Of a stretch of DNA of 13,740 nucleotides, positions 1-6,745 are shown piece by piece (within the stretch, counting starts at the first letter, position 1; each line of letters opens with the position of its first letter). Source of the stretch: Actinobacteria bacterium UBA3012 (GTDB lineage Bacteria; Actinomycetota; Actinomycetes; Nanopelagicales; Nanopelagicaceae); contig DDZI01000110.1 of the NCBI GenBank assembly GCA_002346305.1, forward strand, positions 1-13,740. Direction: 5' to 3'. The translations under genes and the position numbers were made by a program. The notes beneath the pieces were generated by a model. That model saw only the letters and a list, made by a program, of their open reading frames with translations, did no database searches and was not told where the DNA came from.

Positions 1-190
1 CAATAATCATGTTAAATGCATTAGATGCGCCAGCTGCAAGTGTTCCACCAATTAGCGTTGCAATGGTCAGCCCAAGTGGAGGGACGCCTTTGGCTGCGAG
101 AAAGAGTGCAGGCAATGTAGTAACCAGAAGTAATTCCACGACTCGCAATTTCATCAGGGCGATATACGGTGAAATTTTTAAATTACGCAC
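1..190 (-). CDS. ctaB: Heme O synthase (protoheme IX farnesyltransferase), N-terminal part, cut by the window edge
   Basis: Only the first 63 codons are visible. Heme O synthase is a polytopic UbiA-superfamily prenyltransferase that adds farnesyl to heme b to make heme O for heme-copper oxidases. The visible part reads as the typical CtaB N-terminus: YIALMKLRVVELLLVTTLPA at residues 9-28, then a first membrane helix and GGTLAAGASNAFNMII at 48-63. The usual K-P-R of the family is K-L-R here (14-16). The frame leaves the window just before the first Asp-rich motif (NxxxDxxxD, with N60 as its Asn), so catalytic residues cannot be checked. I chose the GTG at 190-188, 4 nt after the dacB stop codon, because the family N-terminus begins there and an in-frame TAG lies just upstream. 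The ribosome site is weak (GTAGG about 8 nt away). Close spacing suggests co-transcription with dacB. The family call is from recognition, not a search. Confidence 0.85.
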   Translation of the reverse strand, partial: MRNLKISPYIALMKLRVVELLLVTTLPALFLAAKGVPPLGLTIATLIGGTLAAGASNAFNMII

Positions 191-194
191 GAAC

Positions 195-1325
195 CTAGCC
201 TACTGGCGCTATTTGAATCGGTTTTGCGATGCTGGCCAACATCCTGTCTATTATCTTTCGCGCTCGATCCCGAGTAGTTTCAGTTGGGGTCAAACGATTT
301 GCAATAACCGCGAAGACGTATTCGCTATCTCCAGCTTCGACATACCCAGCTAAAGTTACGGAAGAATTAATCCAACCGGTTTTAGCTTTAACTAATCCCT
401 TTGCGGTTGAAGCAGATTCCTGAAACCTCTTCTTCAGTGTTCCAGTTTTACCAGAAAGCGGAAGGCCGTCATAAACAGCTTGGAACTGTGGTTCATTCCT
501 AATCTTAAGCAAGAGCTCAGCAACTGTTCGGACAGAGACTCTGTTTTCACGTGAAAGCCCGCTGCCATCAAAAACCTTTAGACCGGTTGAATTCACACCA
601 AGAGAACTTAACGTATCTTCAAAGGCTAGATTCAAACTTAAATCATCACGCGAATAGCCCAGTTTCGCAGCAGCATTTCGGGCTACCCGATCTGCCAACA
701 CATTATCGCTCCATAGAAGAGTGAAATTTAGAATTTTGCGTAATTTCGGAGAAGTTACTCTTGAAATCTCTGTTGGCTCTTGATCTGGGGTAGCCGGTGG
801 CTTAATAATTCTTTCAAACTTAATTTCGTTACCGTAATAAGTCCTAAGGCTTTTTATGTCAGCATCAAACATGCCATAAAACTTAATTTTCAAGCCAGCA
901 TAATCGCCACGCCTATTAATGATTTCATTAATAAGTTTGGTAGAAAGTGCGCGATTCGATCGCTTCGCCTCACTTGCACTTGTTGTCAGCCATGGATCAC
1001 GCTCGCCCTGCAAAATATAGACATCGGGATCTTCTGTTGAATTAATTGTTGTATTAAATACTTTGTCAGGCCCGAAGGCATAAATCGCTGCAGCCGCAGA
1101 AATTATTTTAAGGACCGAAGCCGGAGCACGAGGCTCATCCGCAGCATCTGAATAAATTTCAGTCTGCGTTGCTGGATCAAAAACAATAATTCCTGGTTTC
1201 GCAAGGGTCGAAGAAGTAGCGAGTTTCTTAAAGGTTTTTGGAACCGATACTGCATGTGCACTCGGATTAAATGAAGCCAGCAAGACCATGGCTGATATGA
1301 GAGAAATTAACCGTAGTTTAATCAC
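195..1325 (-). CDS. dacB: Secreted D-alanyl-D-alanine carboxypeptidase/endopeptidase, PBP4 (peptidase S13) type
   Basis: Penicillin-binding serine peptidase expected outside the membrane, removing terminal D-Ala from peptidoglycan stem peptides or cutting 4-3 cross-links. The 376-residue protein starts with a signal peptide (MIKLRL, hydrophobic core, then SAHA-V near residue 25). The three active-site motifs are present in order: SVLK at 70-73 (nucleophile S70, K73), SDN at 206-208 and KTG at 315-317. A DGSGLSREN box typical of the family is at 253-261. A second KTG (SGKTGTL, 293-295) lies where homologues usually have a D-G-T-L-like segment, and I take it as structural. The start is the GTG at 1325. 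It is preceded by GGAG 4 nt away and overlaps the eamA stop in GTGATTAA (8 nt). The ATG at 1382 would add 19 charged residues before the signal peptide, so I rejected it. The gene is the middle one of eamA-dacB-ctaB. No missing residue or frameshift seen. Confidence 0.9.
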   Translation of the reverse strand: MIKLRLISLISAMVLLASFNPSAHAVSVPKTFKKLATSSTLAKPGIIVFDPATQTEIYSDAADEPRAPASVLKIISAAAAIYAFGPDKVFNTTINSTEDPDVYILQGERDPWLTTSASEAKRSNRALSTKLINEIINRRGDYAGLKIKFYGMFDADIKSLRTYYGNEIKFERIIKPPATPDQEPTEISRVTSPKLRKILNFTLLWSDNVLADRVARNAAAKLGYSRDDLSLNLAFEDTLSSLGVNSTGLKVFDGSGLSRENRVSVRTVAELLLKIRNEPQFQAVYDGLPLSGKTGTLKKRFQESASTAKGLVKAKTGWINSSVTLAGYVEAGDSEYVFAVIANRLTPTETTRDRARKIIDRMLASIAKPIQIAPVG

Positions 1326-2217
1326 TCTTCTCCGCCACTTTCTTACTAAATCTACCCTGTGAAATTGCTGCTCCCAGAACAACTATTGCACCGCCGACCG
1401 GTTCGTGCCAAGTGATGTTCTCGTTAAGAAAAATCCATCCAATGAATACCGCTACGACTGGCGTTAAGTAAGTAACTGAACTTGCGACAGAACTTCCTGC
1501 CCGTTCTACGATTTGGAAATTCCAGATGTATGCAAATCCAGTACCAAAGATTCCTAGTGCCATCACTGCAAGAACTGGGCCGATGCGATATTCAGCGCTA
1601 GCTACTCCATCCATTAAATAAAATGGCAGAAGAGTTAGTGCCCCGGCTGTTACTTGTCCTGCGGCAAGTGCTTCAGCAGTTAGATTTAGTGGTATCAGAT
1701 ACTTCCTAATTATCGGATAAGAAAGACCGTAACAAGTTACAGCTGCGAAAAGGGCGAGCACACCATCGCCAGAACCGGTCCCAACTCCATTCCAAATTCC
1801 GAGCACAACTATTACACCAACTCCGCCTACCACTAACCCAAGAATTTGCTGGTTTTGAATCTTCTCGGATCTAAAGAAGATAAAGATAAAAACTAGGGTG
1901 GCCAATGGAGTGAAGGAATTTATGATTCCAGCAAGAACTGTTGTGACTTCTTGTTGGGCATATGCAAATAAGAATCCAGGGAAAACATTTAGAAGGAGTG
2001 AGACGACCCAGAGAATAAACCAAGTTTTAGGATCCGTAGGAAGTTTGATTCCTCGAATTTTTACAATCAGTAACAGAATCATCGCACCAAGAGCACATCT
2101 TCCAAATGCAACGCCGACCGGAGTTAAGAATTCTAGACCTAGCTTGATAAATACAAAGGAGGATCCCCAAACCAAGCCAAGTATCAAATAAATAGGGAGC
2201 CAGGATTTTTGCTTCAT
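1318..2217 (-). CDS. EamA/DMT-superfamily transporter (drug/metabolite exporter)
   Basis: A 299-residue integral membrane protein with about ten hydrophobic helices arranged as two repeated EamA halves. The first half starts with LILGLVWGSSFVFIKLGLEF, a hallmark of the family. The second half contains ALFAAVTCYGLSYPIIRKYL and ends with the SSVTYLTPVVAVFIGWIFL and GAIVVLGAAISQ segments. Members export amino acids, drugs or other small metabolites across the cytoplasmic membrane. The substrate cannot be told from this sequence. The ATG at 2217 is chosen because GGGGGAG lies 5 nt upstream and the hydrophobic family N-terminus begins right after it. A longer in-frame start at 2328 would run through the trmH-like gene on the other strand. 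It is the first gene of the eamA-dacB-ctaB operon. A possible -10 (TAGAAT, 2274-2279, minus) lies inside the divergent trmH-like gene, giving a leader of about 50 nt; this promoter is weakly supported. Confidence 0.88.
   Translation of the reverse strand: MKQKSWLPIYLILGLVWGSSFVFIKLGLEFLTPVGVAFGRCALGAMILLLIVKIRGIKLPTDPKTWFILWVVSLLLNVFPGFLFAYAQQEVTTVLAGIINSFTPLATLVFIFIFFRSEKIQNQQILGLVVGGVGVIVVLGIWNGVGTGSGDGVLALFAAVTCYGLSYPIIRKYLIPLNLTAEALAAGQVTAGALTLLPFYLMDGVASAEYRIGPVLAVMALGIFGTGFAYIWNFQIVERAGSSVASSVTYLTPVVAVFIGWIFLNENITWHEPVGGAIVVLGAAISQGRFSKKVAEKSD
1326..1333 (-). promoter_or_regulatory. Shine-Dalgarno sequence of dacB (decides the GTG start)
   Basis: The minus strand reads GGAGAAGA directly before GTGATTAA, which is the dacB start overlapping the eamA stop. 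The GGAG core sits 4 nt from the GTG, slightly short but usable. It lies inside the last codons of eamA, so dacB is likely translated in coupling with eamA. This site is the reason for preferring position 1325 over the upstream ATG at 1382. Confidence 0.65.
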
Positions 2218-2222
2218 GCAAA

Positions 2223-2229
2223 CTCCCCC
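2223..2229 (-). promoter_or_regulatory. Strong Shine-Dalgarno sequence of eamA
   Basis: The minus strand reads GGGGGAG, then 5 nt, then ATG at 2217. This is the best ribosome binding site in the window. It shows that the organism uses Shine-Dalgarno initiation where an mRNA has a leader, unlike the six other first-gene starts here that lack one. It abuts the -10 hexamer of the divergent trmH-like gene (2230-2235). Confidence 0.75.
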
Positions 2230-2235
2230 TAATGT
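2230..2235 (+). promoter_or_regulatory. -10 element of the trmH-like gene, probably leaderless
   Basis: TAATGT fits TANNNT. Six bases (TTGGGT) separate it from the ATG at 2242, so transcription would start on or beside the A of the start codon. There is no Shine-Dalgarno sequence. A -35 is not convincing: TTTTGC at 2207-2212 has 17-bp spacing but poor similarity to TTGACA. The element sits between the eamA ribosome site and the start of this gene, in a 24-bp gap between divergent start codons. Confidence 0.5.
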
Positions 2236-2241
2236 TTGGGT

Positions 2242-2877
2242 ATGACAACTGCTGAAATCGGACCTGGTGAATTCTATCCAGTGGTTGGTGTTGGCCCACA
2301 TCCAAAACCGTGGCCTGAGGCAGAACATTTTGATTCAGAGCTTCTCGCAAACGGAGACCGAAGAAATGTTTTAGATCACTACCGATATTGGAGCGTTGAA
2401 GCAATAGTCGCAGATTTAGATACTAAGCGACATGATTTACAGATAGCTATAGAAAATTGGCAACATGATTTAAATATTGGTTCAGTAGTTCGAACAGCAA
2501 ATGCTTTTAATGTTTCAAAGGTTCATATTGTCGGTAAACGCGATTGGAATAAACGCGGTGCGATGGTTACAGATAAATACCTTCATGTATTGCATCATCC
2601 AACTATTGCTGATTTTAAAATTTGGTGTGACGAAAATAGTGTTCCGATAATTGGAATTGATAATTTGCCAATTTCAAAAGAGTTAGAAACTACTGAGTTG
2701 CCTAAAAAGTGTGTTCTTTTCTTTGGGCAAGAAGGGGCTGGGATGTCAGATGAGGCCGTTGAAATCTGTGAAACAGTTCTTGCAATTAGACAGTATGGAT
2801 CGACGAGATCAATGAATGCATCTGCTGCTGGTGCAATTGCCATGTATGCCTGGGCAATGCAGCACCTAAACAATTAA
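2242..2877 (+). CDS. SpoU/TrmH-family 2'-O-ribose RNA methyltransferase
   Basis: SPOUT (alpha/beta-knot) methylase of 211 residues, predicted to transfer a methyl group from S-adenosylmethionine to a ribose 2'-OH in tRNA or rRNA. The exact target nucleotide cannot be read from sequence. The three SpoU motifs are clear: motif 1 NIGSVVRTANAF from residue 78 with the catalytic-type Arg84, motif 2 LFFGQEGAGMS ending at 169, and motif 3 GSTRSMNASAAGAIAMYAW at 186-204, which forms the knot. It lacks the N-terminal RNA-binding extension of TrmB/RlmB-type members and resembles a common actinobacterial group with the WNKRGAMVTDKY segment. The ATG at 2242 is preferred over an in-frame TTG at 2236 because a -10-like hexamer ends 6 nt upstream. 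Its stop overlaps that of the convergent TPR gene within the palindrome TTAA (2874-2877), leaving no room for a terminator between them. Confidence 0.88.
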   Translation: MTTAEIGPGEFYPVVGVGPHPKPWPEAEHFDSELLANGDRRNVLDHYRYWSVEAIVADLDTKRHDLQIAIENWQHDLNIGSVVRTANAFNVSKVHIVGKRDWNKRGAMVTDKYLHVLHHPTIADFKIWCDENSVPIIGIDNLPISKELETTELPKKCVLFFGQEGAGMSDEAVEICETVLAIRQYGSTRSMNASAAGAIAMYAWAMQHLNN

Positions 2878-3806
2878 TCTTCTTTTACTACCTCTTCAAC
2901 AGCTTTAATTCGGCGACGAATCTCATCTGCTTCATCTACTCGACCTAAGGATTGCAAAACATCAGCCATCCGATTCTCAATTTCTAGAATGAATTCAAAA
3001 TCCTTATTGTCATGATCTGTTGCAATTTCTAAGACCCGATCTAAAGTATTTAAACCTTCTTCGCCAAGCCCAGCAACTATTTGGGCTTTCCCTAATTCCA
3101 GAAGTGAATAAGTCTCTCGATAGTGATCGTGGGCAGTTACAAAAACATCTAGTGATTTCTGGGCTGCGATTATTGCACCATCGCCATCACCAATTTCTAT
3201 CAAACAGTGGGCAATTTTTTGATCGCATCTTGCGACGTTTATGACTTCCTTTAATTTCTTGAATAAATCGCGAGCTTCTCTAAATGATTCAAGTGCTAGC
3301 CCATACTCTTTTAACTCACGTTGTGCGCACCCAATTAGATGTAAATCATTAGCTGCGCCGCTGTCATTCCCGTCAACTAAATGCTCTTGAACACATTCGG
3401 ACATGCACTCGATTGTTTTCTCATACTCTTTTGAGGAGAACCACCATTCGCCAAGAGTGCAAGCCAAATCAATTGCTAACGGAGATTTTGATTCGCGAAG
3501 TAAGTCAACAGCTTTACTCATTGCATTTGCGGCTTCATTCATCCGCTTTAATTGATTTAAGTTATATCCAATCGCTGAATAAGCCTGCGCTAAACCATCA
3601 GATGGAACAACTGAACCTAGTTCGGCATAAATATCTCGTGCAGTTTCAGCAAGTGCGAGCGCTTCGTCATATTGACCACGCGCATAGATTCGAGCGCTTA
3701 ACTCGTAATAGGTATTAGCGCGATCTAAGCCTTGAGTTTCTGGAATTCGCTCCCAGAGCATCTCCTCGGTGACGATATCGTCCGTTGACTCCTCGTCCTC
3801 ACTCAT
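2874..3806 (-). CDS. TPR-repeat protein of unknown function
   Basis: A 310-residue soluble, acidic protein built almost entirely from tetratricopeptide repeats, about seven helix pairs spaced near 40 residues (approximately 28-61, 72-105, 112-140, 150-184, 190-223, 231-264 and 271-304). Recognisable repeat cores are YARGQYDEALALAETARDIY, GYNLNQLKRMNEAANAMSKA and LGRVDEADEIRRRI. The 40-residue period resembles kinesin-light-chain-type TPRs, which usually act as protein-binding scaffolds. There is no signal peptide, membrane segment or enzymatic domain, so it should be cytoplasmic. The N-terminal 25 residues are rich in Asp and Glu and probably unstructured. I chose the ATG at 3806: an extended -10 (TGC-TAGAGT) ends 7 nt upstream, and MSEDEE is a natural N-terminus. 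An alternative ATG at 3842 would add MRKREGIARVIV. The partner or pathway is not visible. Confidence 0.8.
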   Translation of the reverse strand: MSEDEESTDDIVTEEMLWERIPETQGLDRANTYYELSARIYARGQYDEALALAETARDIYAELGSVVPSDGLAQAYSAIGYNLNQLKRMNEAANAMSKAVDLLRESKSPLAIDLACTLGEWWFSSKEYEKTIECMSECVQEHLVDGNDSGAANDLHLIGCAQRELKEYGLALESFREARDLFKKLKEVINVARCDQKIAHCLIEIGDGDGAIIAAQKSLDVFVTAHDHYRETYSLLELGKAQIVAGLGEEGLNTLDRVLEIATDHDNKDFEFILEIENRMADVLQSLGRVDEADEIRRRIKAVEEVVKED

Positions 3807-3813
3807 GACGATG

Positions 3814-3822
3814 ACTCTAGCA
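3814..3822 (-). promoter_or_regulatory. Extended -10 of the TPR gene, probably leaderless
   Basis: The minus strand reads TGCTAGAGT, i.e. a TGN extension plus a TANNNT hexamer, followed by 7 nt and then ATG at 3806. An extended -10 can work without a -35, and none is seen at the usual spacing. No Shine-Dalgarno sequence precedes the ATG. If transcription instead begins from TATACC further upstream (3850-3855), the ATG at 3842 would be used. Confidence 0.5.
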
Positions 3823-3849
3823 ATACCTTCCCGCTTGCGCATCGGCAGG

Positions 3850-3857
3850 GGTATAGT
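3850..3857 (+). promoter_or_regulatory. -10 region of guaB1 with a TATA core readable on both strands
   Basis: On the plus strand TATAGT (3852-3857) ends 8 nt before the guaB1 GTG at 3866. This fits a leaderless transcript; no Shine-Dalgarno sequence is present. The TATA core (3852-3855) is self-complementary. On the minus strand the same core forms TATACC (3855-3850), which ends 7 nt before an ATG at 3842 in frame with the TPR gene. The minus hexamer lacks the final T of TANNNT, so activity in that direction is less certain. Confidence 0.5.
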
Positions 3858-3865
3858 TCCGACAC

Positions 3866-5296
3866 GTGCGTTTCTTAAATACCCCCAGCCACGACCTGAC
3901 CTATGACGATGTCTTCATGGTCCCAAGCTCATCTGAAATTGCCAGCCGCATGGATGTAGACCTTTCTACACATGATGGAACCGGAACCACAATCCCAATA
4001 GTCGTTGCAAACATGACGGCGATCTCTGGCCGCAGAATGGCCGAAACTATTGCCCGACGCGGCGGAATGGCCGTTATTCCTCAGGATATTCCCATCGAAG
4101 TAGTTAGTGACGTTATTAAATGGGTTAAGTCAAGACATACTTTCTTTGATACTCCAGTAACTCTTTCACCAACTGAAACTGTTGCCGATGCTGTTGACCT
4201 GATAAATAAGCGAGCACATGGCGCTCTGATTGTTGTTGAAGATGGCAAGCCAGTTGGAATCATTACCGAAGCAGATTGCGAACGGGTAGACCGATTTACC
4301 CAGCTCCAATTAATTATGAGCAAAGATTTAGTAACAGTTCCAGATTCGATTGAGCCACGCGAAGCATTTGAATTTCTCAATACTCAGCGCCGTAAATTAG
4401 CTCCGGTTGTAGATAAAACCGGAAAGCTAGTTGGGATTCTAACTCGCACTGCCGCGCTTCGTGCAACTCTTTATCAGCCCGCACTTGATGCAAATAAAAA
4501 TTTAAGAATTGCATGTGCGGTTGGAGTAAATGGTGACGTTGCGGCGAAAGCAAAAGCTCTAATTGCTGCTGGCGCCGATGTGCTTGTTGTTGATACTGCT
4601 CATGGTCATCAAATAAAAATGATTGAAGCCCTAAAGCTAATCCGAGCCCTGAAACCAAATATTCCAATCGTTGCTGGAAATGTTGTAACCACAGAGGGCA
4701 CTAAAGCACTAATTGAAGCTGGTGCTGACATTGTGAAAGTTGGAGTTGGGCCCGGAGCCATGTGCACAACTCGCATGCAGACCGGTGTTGGGCGTCCACA
4801 ATTTTCTGCAGTTTTAGAGTGCGCGGCTGAAGCCAAGAAACATGGCAAACATGTCTGGGCCGATGGCGGTGTCCGACATCCACGCGATGTTGCACTTGCT
4901 CTTGCTGCTGGTGCATCTCAAGTAATGATTGGATCTTGGTTTGCTGGAACTTTTGAATCCCCTAGTGATTTAAATAAGGATGCAACTGGGCGCCTTTACA
5001 AAGAATCTTTTGGAATGGCATCTGCTCGCGCGGTTGCGGCAAGAACTTCAAACGATGGTGCATTTGACCGGGCACGCAAAGCGTTATTTGAGGAAGGGAT
5101 CTCTTCTTCTCGCATGTATATCGATCCAGCACGTCCTGGGGTTGAAGATTTGCTTGATGAAATTATTGCTGGTGTTAGATCTTCATTTACTTATGCTGGC
5201 GCAACTAGCATCTCGGATTTTGCAGATCGCGCAGTTATCGGAATTCAATCAGCATCTGGTTATGCCGAAGGCCGCCCACTTCACACAAGTTGGTAA
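3866..5296 (+). CDS. guaB1: GuaB1, IMPDH/GMPR-family oxidoreductase with CBS domains (probable GMP reductase)
   Basis: Cytoplasmic TIM-barrel nucleotide oxidoreductase of 476 residues. The mycobacterial GuaB1 family has been shown to be a GMP reductase (GMP + NADPH to IMP + NH3), although it is often annotated as IMP dehydrogenase. Visible features: N-terminal DLTYDDVFMVPS (10-21), a tandem CBS insertion at about 97-200 for nucleotide-dependent control, the DTAHGH segment (243-248), GNV (271-273) and the active-site loop GVGPGAMCTTR with catalytic Cys300. CTTR follows the cysteine as in GMP reductases, rather than CITQ-like IMPDH loops. The GTG at 3866 gives MRFLN, the usual family N-terminus. 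Its stop directly abuts the stop of a purine/cytosine-type permease on the other strand, so purine uptake and purine nucleotide interconversion are neighbours. Expression is probably leaderless, from TATAGT at 3852-3857. Family certain; GMP reductase versus IMPDH is inferred from the family. Confidence 0.9.
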   Translation: MRFLNTPSHDLTYDDVFMVPSSSEIASRMDVDLSTHDGTGTTIPIVVANMTAISGRRMAETIARRGGMAVIPQDIPIEVVSDVIKWVKSRHTFFDTPVTLSPTETVADAVDLINKRAHGALIVVEDGKPVGIITEADCERVDRFTQLQLIMSKDLVTVPDSIEPREAFEFLNTQRRKLAPVVDKTGKLVGILTRTAALRATLYQPALDANKNLRIACAVGVNGDVAAKAKALIAAGADVLVVDTAHGHQIKMIEALKLIRALKPNIPIVAGNVVTTEGTKALIEAGADIVKVGVGPGAMCTTRMQTGVGRPQFSAVLECAAEAKKHGKHVWADGGVRHPRDVALALAAGASQVMIGSWFAGTFESPSDLNKDATGRLYKESFGMASARAVAARTSNDGAFDRARKALFEEGISSSRMYIDPARPGVEDLLDEIIAGVRSSFTYAGATSISDFADRAVIGIQSASGYAEGRPLHTSW

Positions 5297-6709
5297 TTAA
5301 CTCTGACTCTCTTGTCGTGCAATATTTTTCCTAGATAAGAGAATGTGGCCGAAGAAGCCAATTGCTAAAGCGAAAATTACACCAACATTTGAATATGCCC
5401 ACGGTCCATCTTTACCGCCAATTAATTCCATGAAGTATCCCTGCCAAGAAAGCCAGCCAGCGAAGGTGTTCGTAACAAATCCCCAACCAACAATGGCTCC
5501 GACTGCAACTAATGAAAGTGAACGCAAATTCCAGGCACCATAAATACCCTTAGGGTTAAACAAATCTTCCTCTTTGAAATCGCGCTTGCGCATAAAGACA
5601 TCTGCAACAAAGATTGCAGACCAAGCTGCAATTGGCACTCCAAGAGTAATTAGAAACCCTTGGAATGGTCCAAAGAATTCTTTAGCAATCCAAACAATAT
5701 AAATTGTTCCAAGAGCCATGATTACTGCATCTATCGACGCCGCAACATGTCGCTTTATTGGAACCCCGACAGAGATCAACGCAAGCCCAGATGAATACAG
5801 ATCAAGGATGGCACCGCCAATTAGCCCCAGAATTGCAACAGCTGCGAAGGGAATTAAATACCAGGTTGGAACAAGTGTTGTAAGTGCACCGATTGGATCC
5901 ATTCCGATTTTATCGGCAAGATCTTTGCTGCTTCCTGCCAACATTGAACCGTAGATAACTAAGGTAATGGGAACAATTGATGCACCAAAAACTGTCCATC
6001 CAACTACACCTCTGCTGGAAACAGTGCGTGGTAAGTAACGCGAATAATCTGCGGCGCAGTTGACCCAACCCAGGCCGATTCCGGTAATTGCGAAAATAAG
6101 TGCGCCCAAGAAAGCTTGAATATTACCGCTAGGAATTGCAGATACTGAGTCCCAATTAACCAGATGCGCAGTCAAAGCAATATAGCCAGCAGTTAAGGTA
6201 ATTGTTAACAAAGTTAGAACTTTTTGAATTCGCATTATTACTTTAAAGCCAAGAACTCCACCAACGATAGTTAAGCCTGCGGCTATCGAAAACCCGATGA
6301 TCCGCGAGACATTTGGTTCGATATTTCCAACTCTGGTCAGAACTGTTTCGGTTGCAAGTGTTGCAAGTGCAACTAGGACAGTTTCCCAACCAACAAAGAT
6401 TAAGTAGGAAAGTAAGCCAGGAACCACATTCCCTTTGACGCCGAAGGCTGCGCGGGAAATTGTCATGGTGGGTGCGCTGGCGCGTTTGCCCGCAAGGGAG
6501 CTAATTCCTACTAAAAAGAAGGAGGCGATTGTTCCGATTATTGCTGCAAATGTCGCCTGCCAAAAAGAAATTCCAAATCCAAGAAAAAATGATCCATATG
6601 AAAGTGCCAGCAAAGATACATTTGCTGCAGCCCAGGGCCAGAAAAGTGAGCGCGCAGTTCCACCTCGTTCATTTTGCGCAATGAAGTTGGTTCCATTGAT
6701 TTCTAGCAT
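5297..6709 (-). CDS. NCS1-family permease (purine/cytosine type)
   Basis: A 470-residue membrane protein with about twelve hydrophobic helices and the signatures of the nucleobase:cation symporter-1 family. These are NERGGTARSLFWPWAAANVS near the N-terminus (13-32), then GKRASAPTMTISRAAFGVKG (74-93) and FVGWETVLVALA (105-116). Members import purines, cytosine, allantoin, hydantoins or thiamine precursors with H+ or Na+. Substrate is not determined here, but the convergent guaB1 neighbour favours a purine. The ATG at 6709 lacks a Shine-Dalgarno sequence. A good sigma70-like promoter, CTGACA-17 bp-TACTCT, ends 7 nt upstream, supporting this start and leaderless translation. The product is close in length to CodB/PucI-type permeases and shows no frameshift. 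The gene stands alone, between guaB1 (tail to tail) and the MFS gene (head to head). Confidence 0.87.
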   Translation of the reverse strand: MLEINGTNFIAQNERGGTARSLFWPWAAANVSLLALSYGSFFLGFGISFWQATFAAIIGTIASFFLVGISSLAGKRASAPTMTISRAAFGVKGNVVPGLLSYLIFVGWETVLVALATLATETVLTRVGNIEPNVSRIIGFSIAAGLTIVGGVLGFKVIMRIQKVLTLLTITLTAGYIALTAHLVNWDSVSAIPSGNIQAFLGALIFAITGIGLGWVNCAADYSRYLPRTVSSRGVVGWTVFGASIVPITLVIYGSMLAGSSKDLADKIGMDPIGALTTLVPTWYLIPFAAVAILGLIGGAILDLYSSGLALISVGVPIKRHVAASIDAVIMALGTIYIVWIAKEFFGPFQGFLITLGVPIAAWSAIFVADVFMRKRDFKEEDLFNPKGIYGAWNLRSLSLVAVGAIVGWGFVTNTFAGWLSWQGYFMELIGGKDGPWAYSNVGVIFALAIGFFGHILLSRKNIARQESQS

Positions 6710-6716
6710 GGGGCCA

Positions 6717-6745
6717 AGAGTAGAGGTAGTCGCTAAGATTGTCAG
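6717..6745 (-). promoter_or_regulatory. Promoter of the NCS1 permease gene (-35 and -10), leaderless
   Basis: Minus strand: CTGACA (6745-6740, one mismatch from TTGACA), a 17-bp spacer, TACTCT (6722-6717, fits TANNNT), then 7 nt to the ATG at 6709. This is the most complete promoter in the window. Its -35 touches the ATG of the divergent MFS gene (6746), so the two promoters overlap and polymerases would compete for the 36-bp gap. Confidence 0.6.
6734..6739 (+). promoter_or_regulatory. -10 element of the MFS gene, probably leaderless
   Basis: TAAGAT fits TANNNT and is followed by exactly 6 nt before the ATG at 6746, placing the predicted transcription start on the A of the start codon. No Shine-Dalgarno sequence and no clear -35 are visible. 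It lies inside the -35/-10 spacer of the oppositely directed permease promoter. Confidence 0.5.

Noticed and set aside
9..353. Open frame on the plus strand covering the left edge
   Set aside because: The minus strand here encodes a clear CtaB N-terminus (1-190) and the end of DacB. The plus-strand translation has no recognisable domain or start signal.
195..1325. Two KTG motifs in DacB as a sign of domain duplication
   Set aside because: There is a single SxxK and a single SxN. The first KTG (residues 293-295) lies in a turn where the family normally has DGTL, so it is probably coincidental.
1326..1382. Upstream ATG (1382) as the dacB start
   Set aside because: It would place 19 charged residues before a textbook signal peptide and overlap eamA by 65 nt, whereas the GTG at 1325 has a GGAG just upstream.
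2027..2404. Minus-strand open frame across the eamA/trmH-like junction
   Set aside because: It overlaps two well-supported genes in other frames and shows no family resemblance. It is a shadow frame.
2836..2877. TTGCC/GGCAA inverted repeat near the end of the trmH-like gene as a terminator
   Set aside because: Only 5 bp of stem with an 11-nt loop, and the T-rich stretch is too far downstream to be convincing.
4377..4916. Glutamine- and histidine-rich minus-strand open frames inside guaB1
   Set aside because: They are antisense to a fully conserved enzyme. Their Gln/His/Leu bias is what the complement of its Ala- and Val-rich codons gives.
5272..5292. CCACTT/AAGTTGG inverted repeat at the end of guaB1 as a terminator
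   Set aside because: The stem has a bulge and only about four continuous pairs, with no adjacent T-run.
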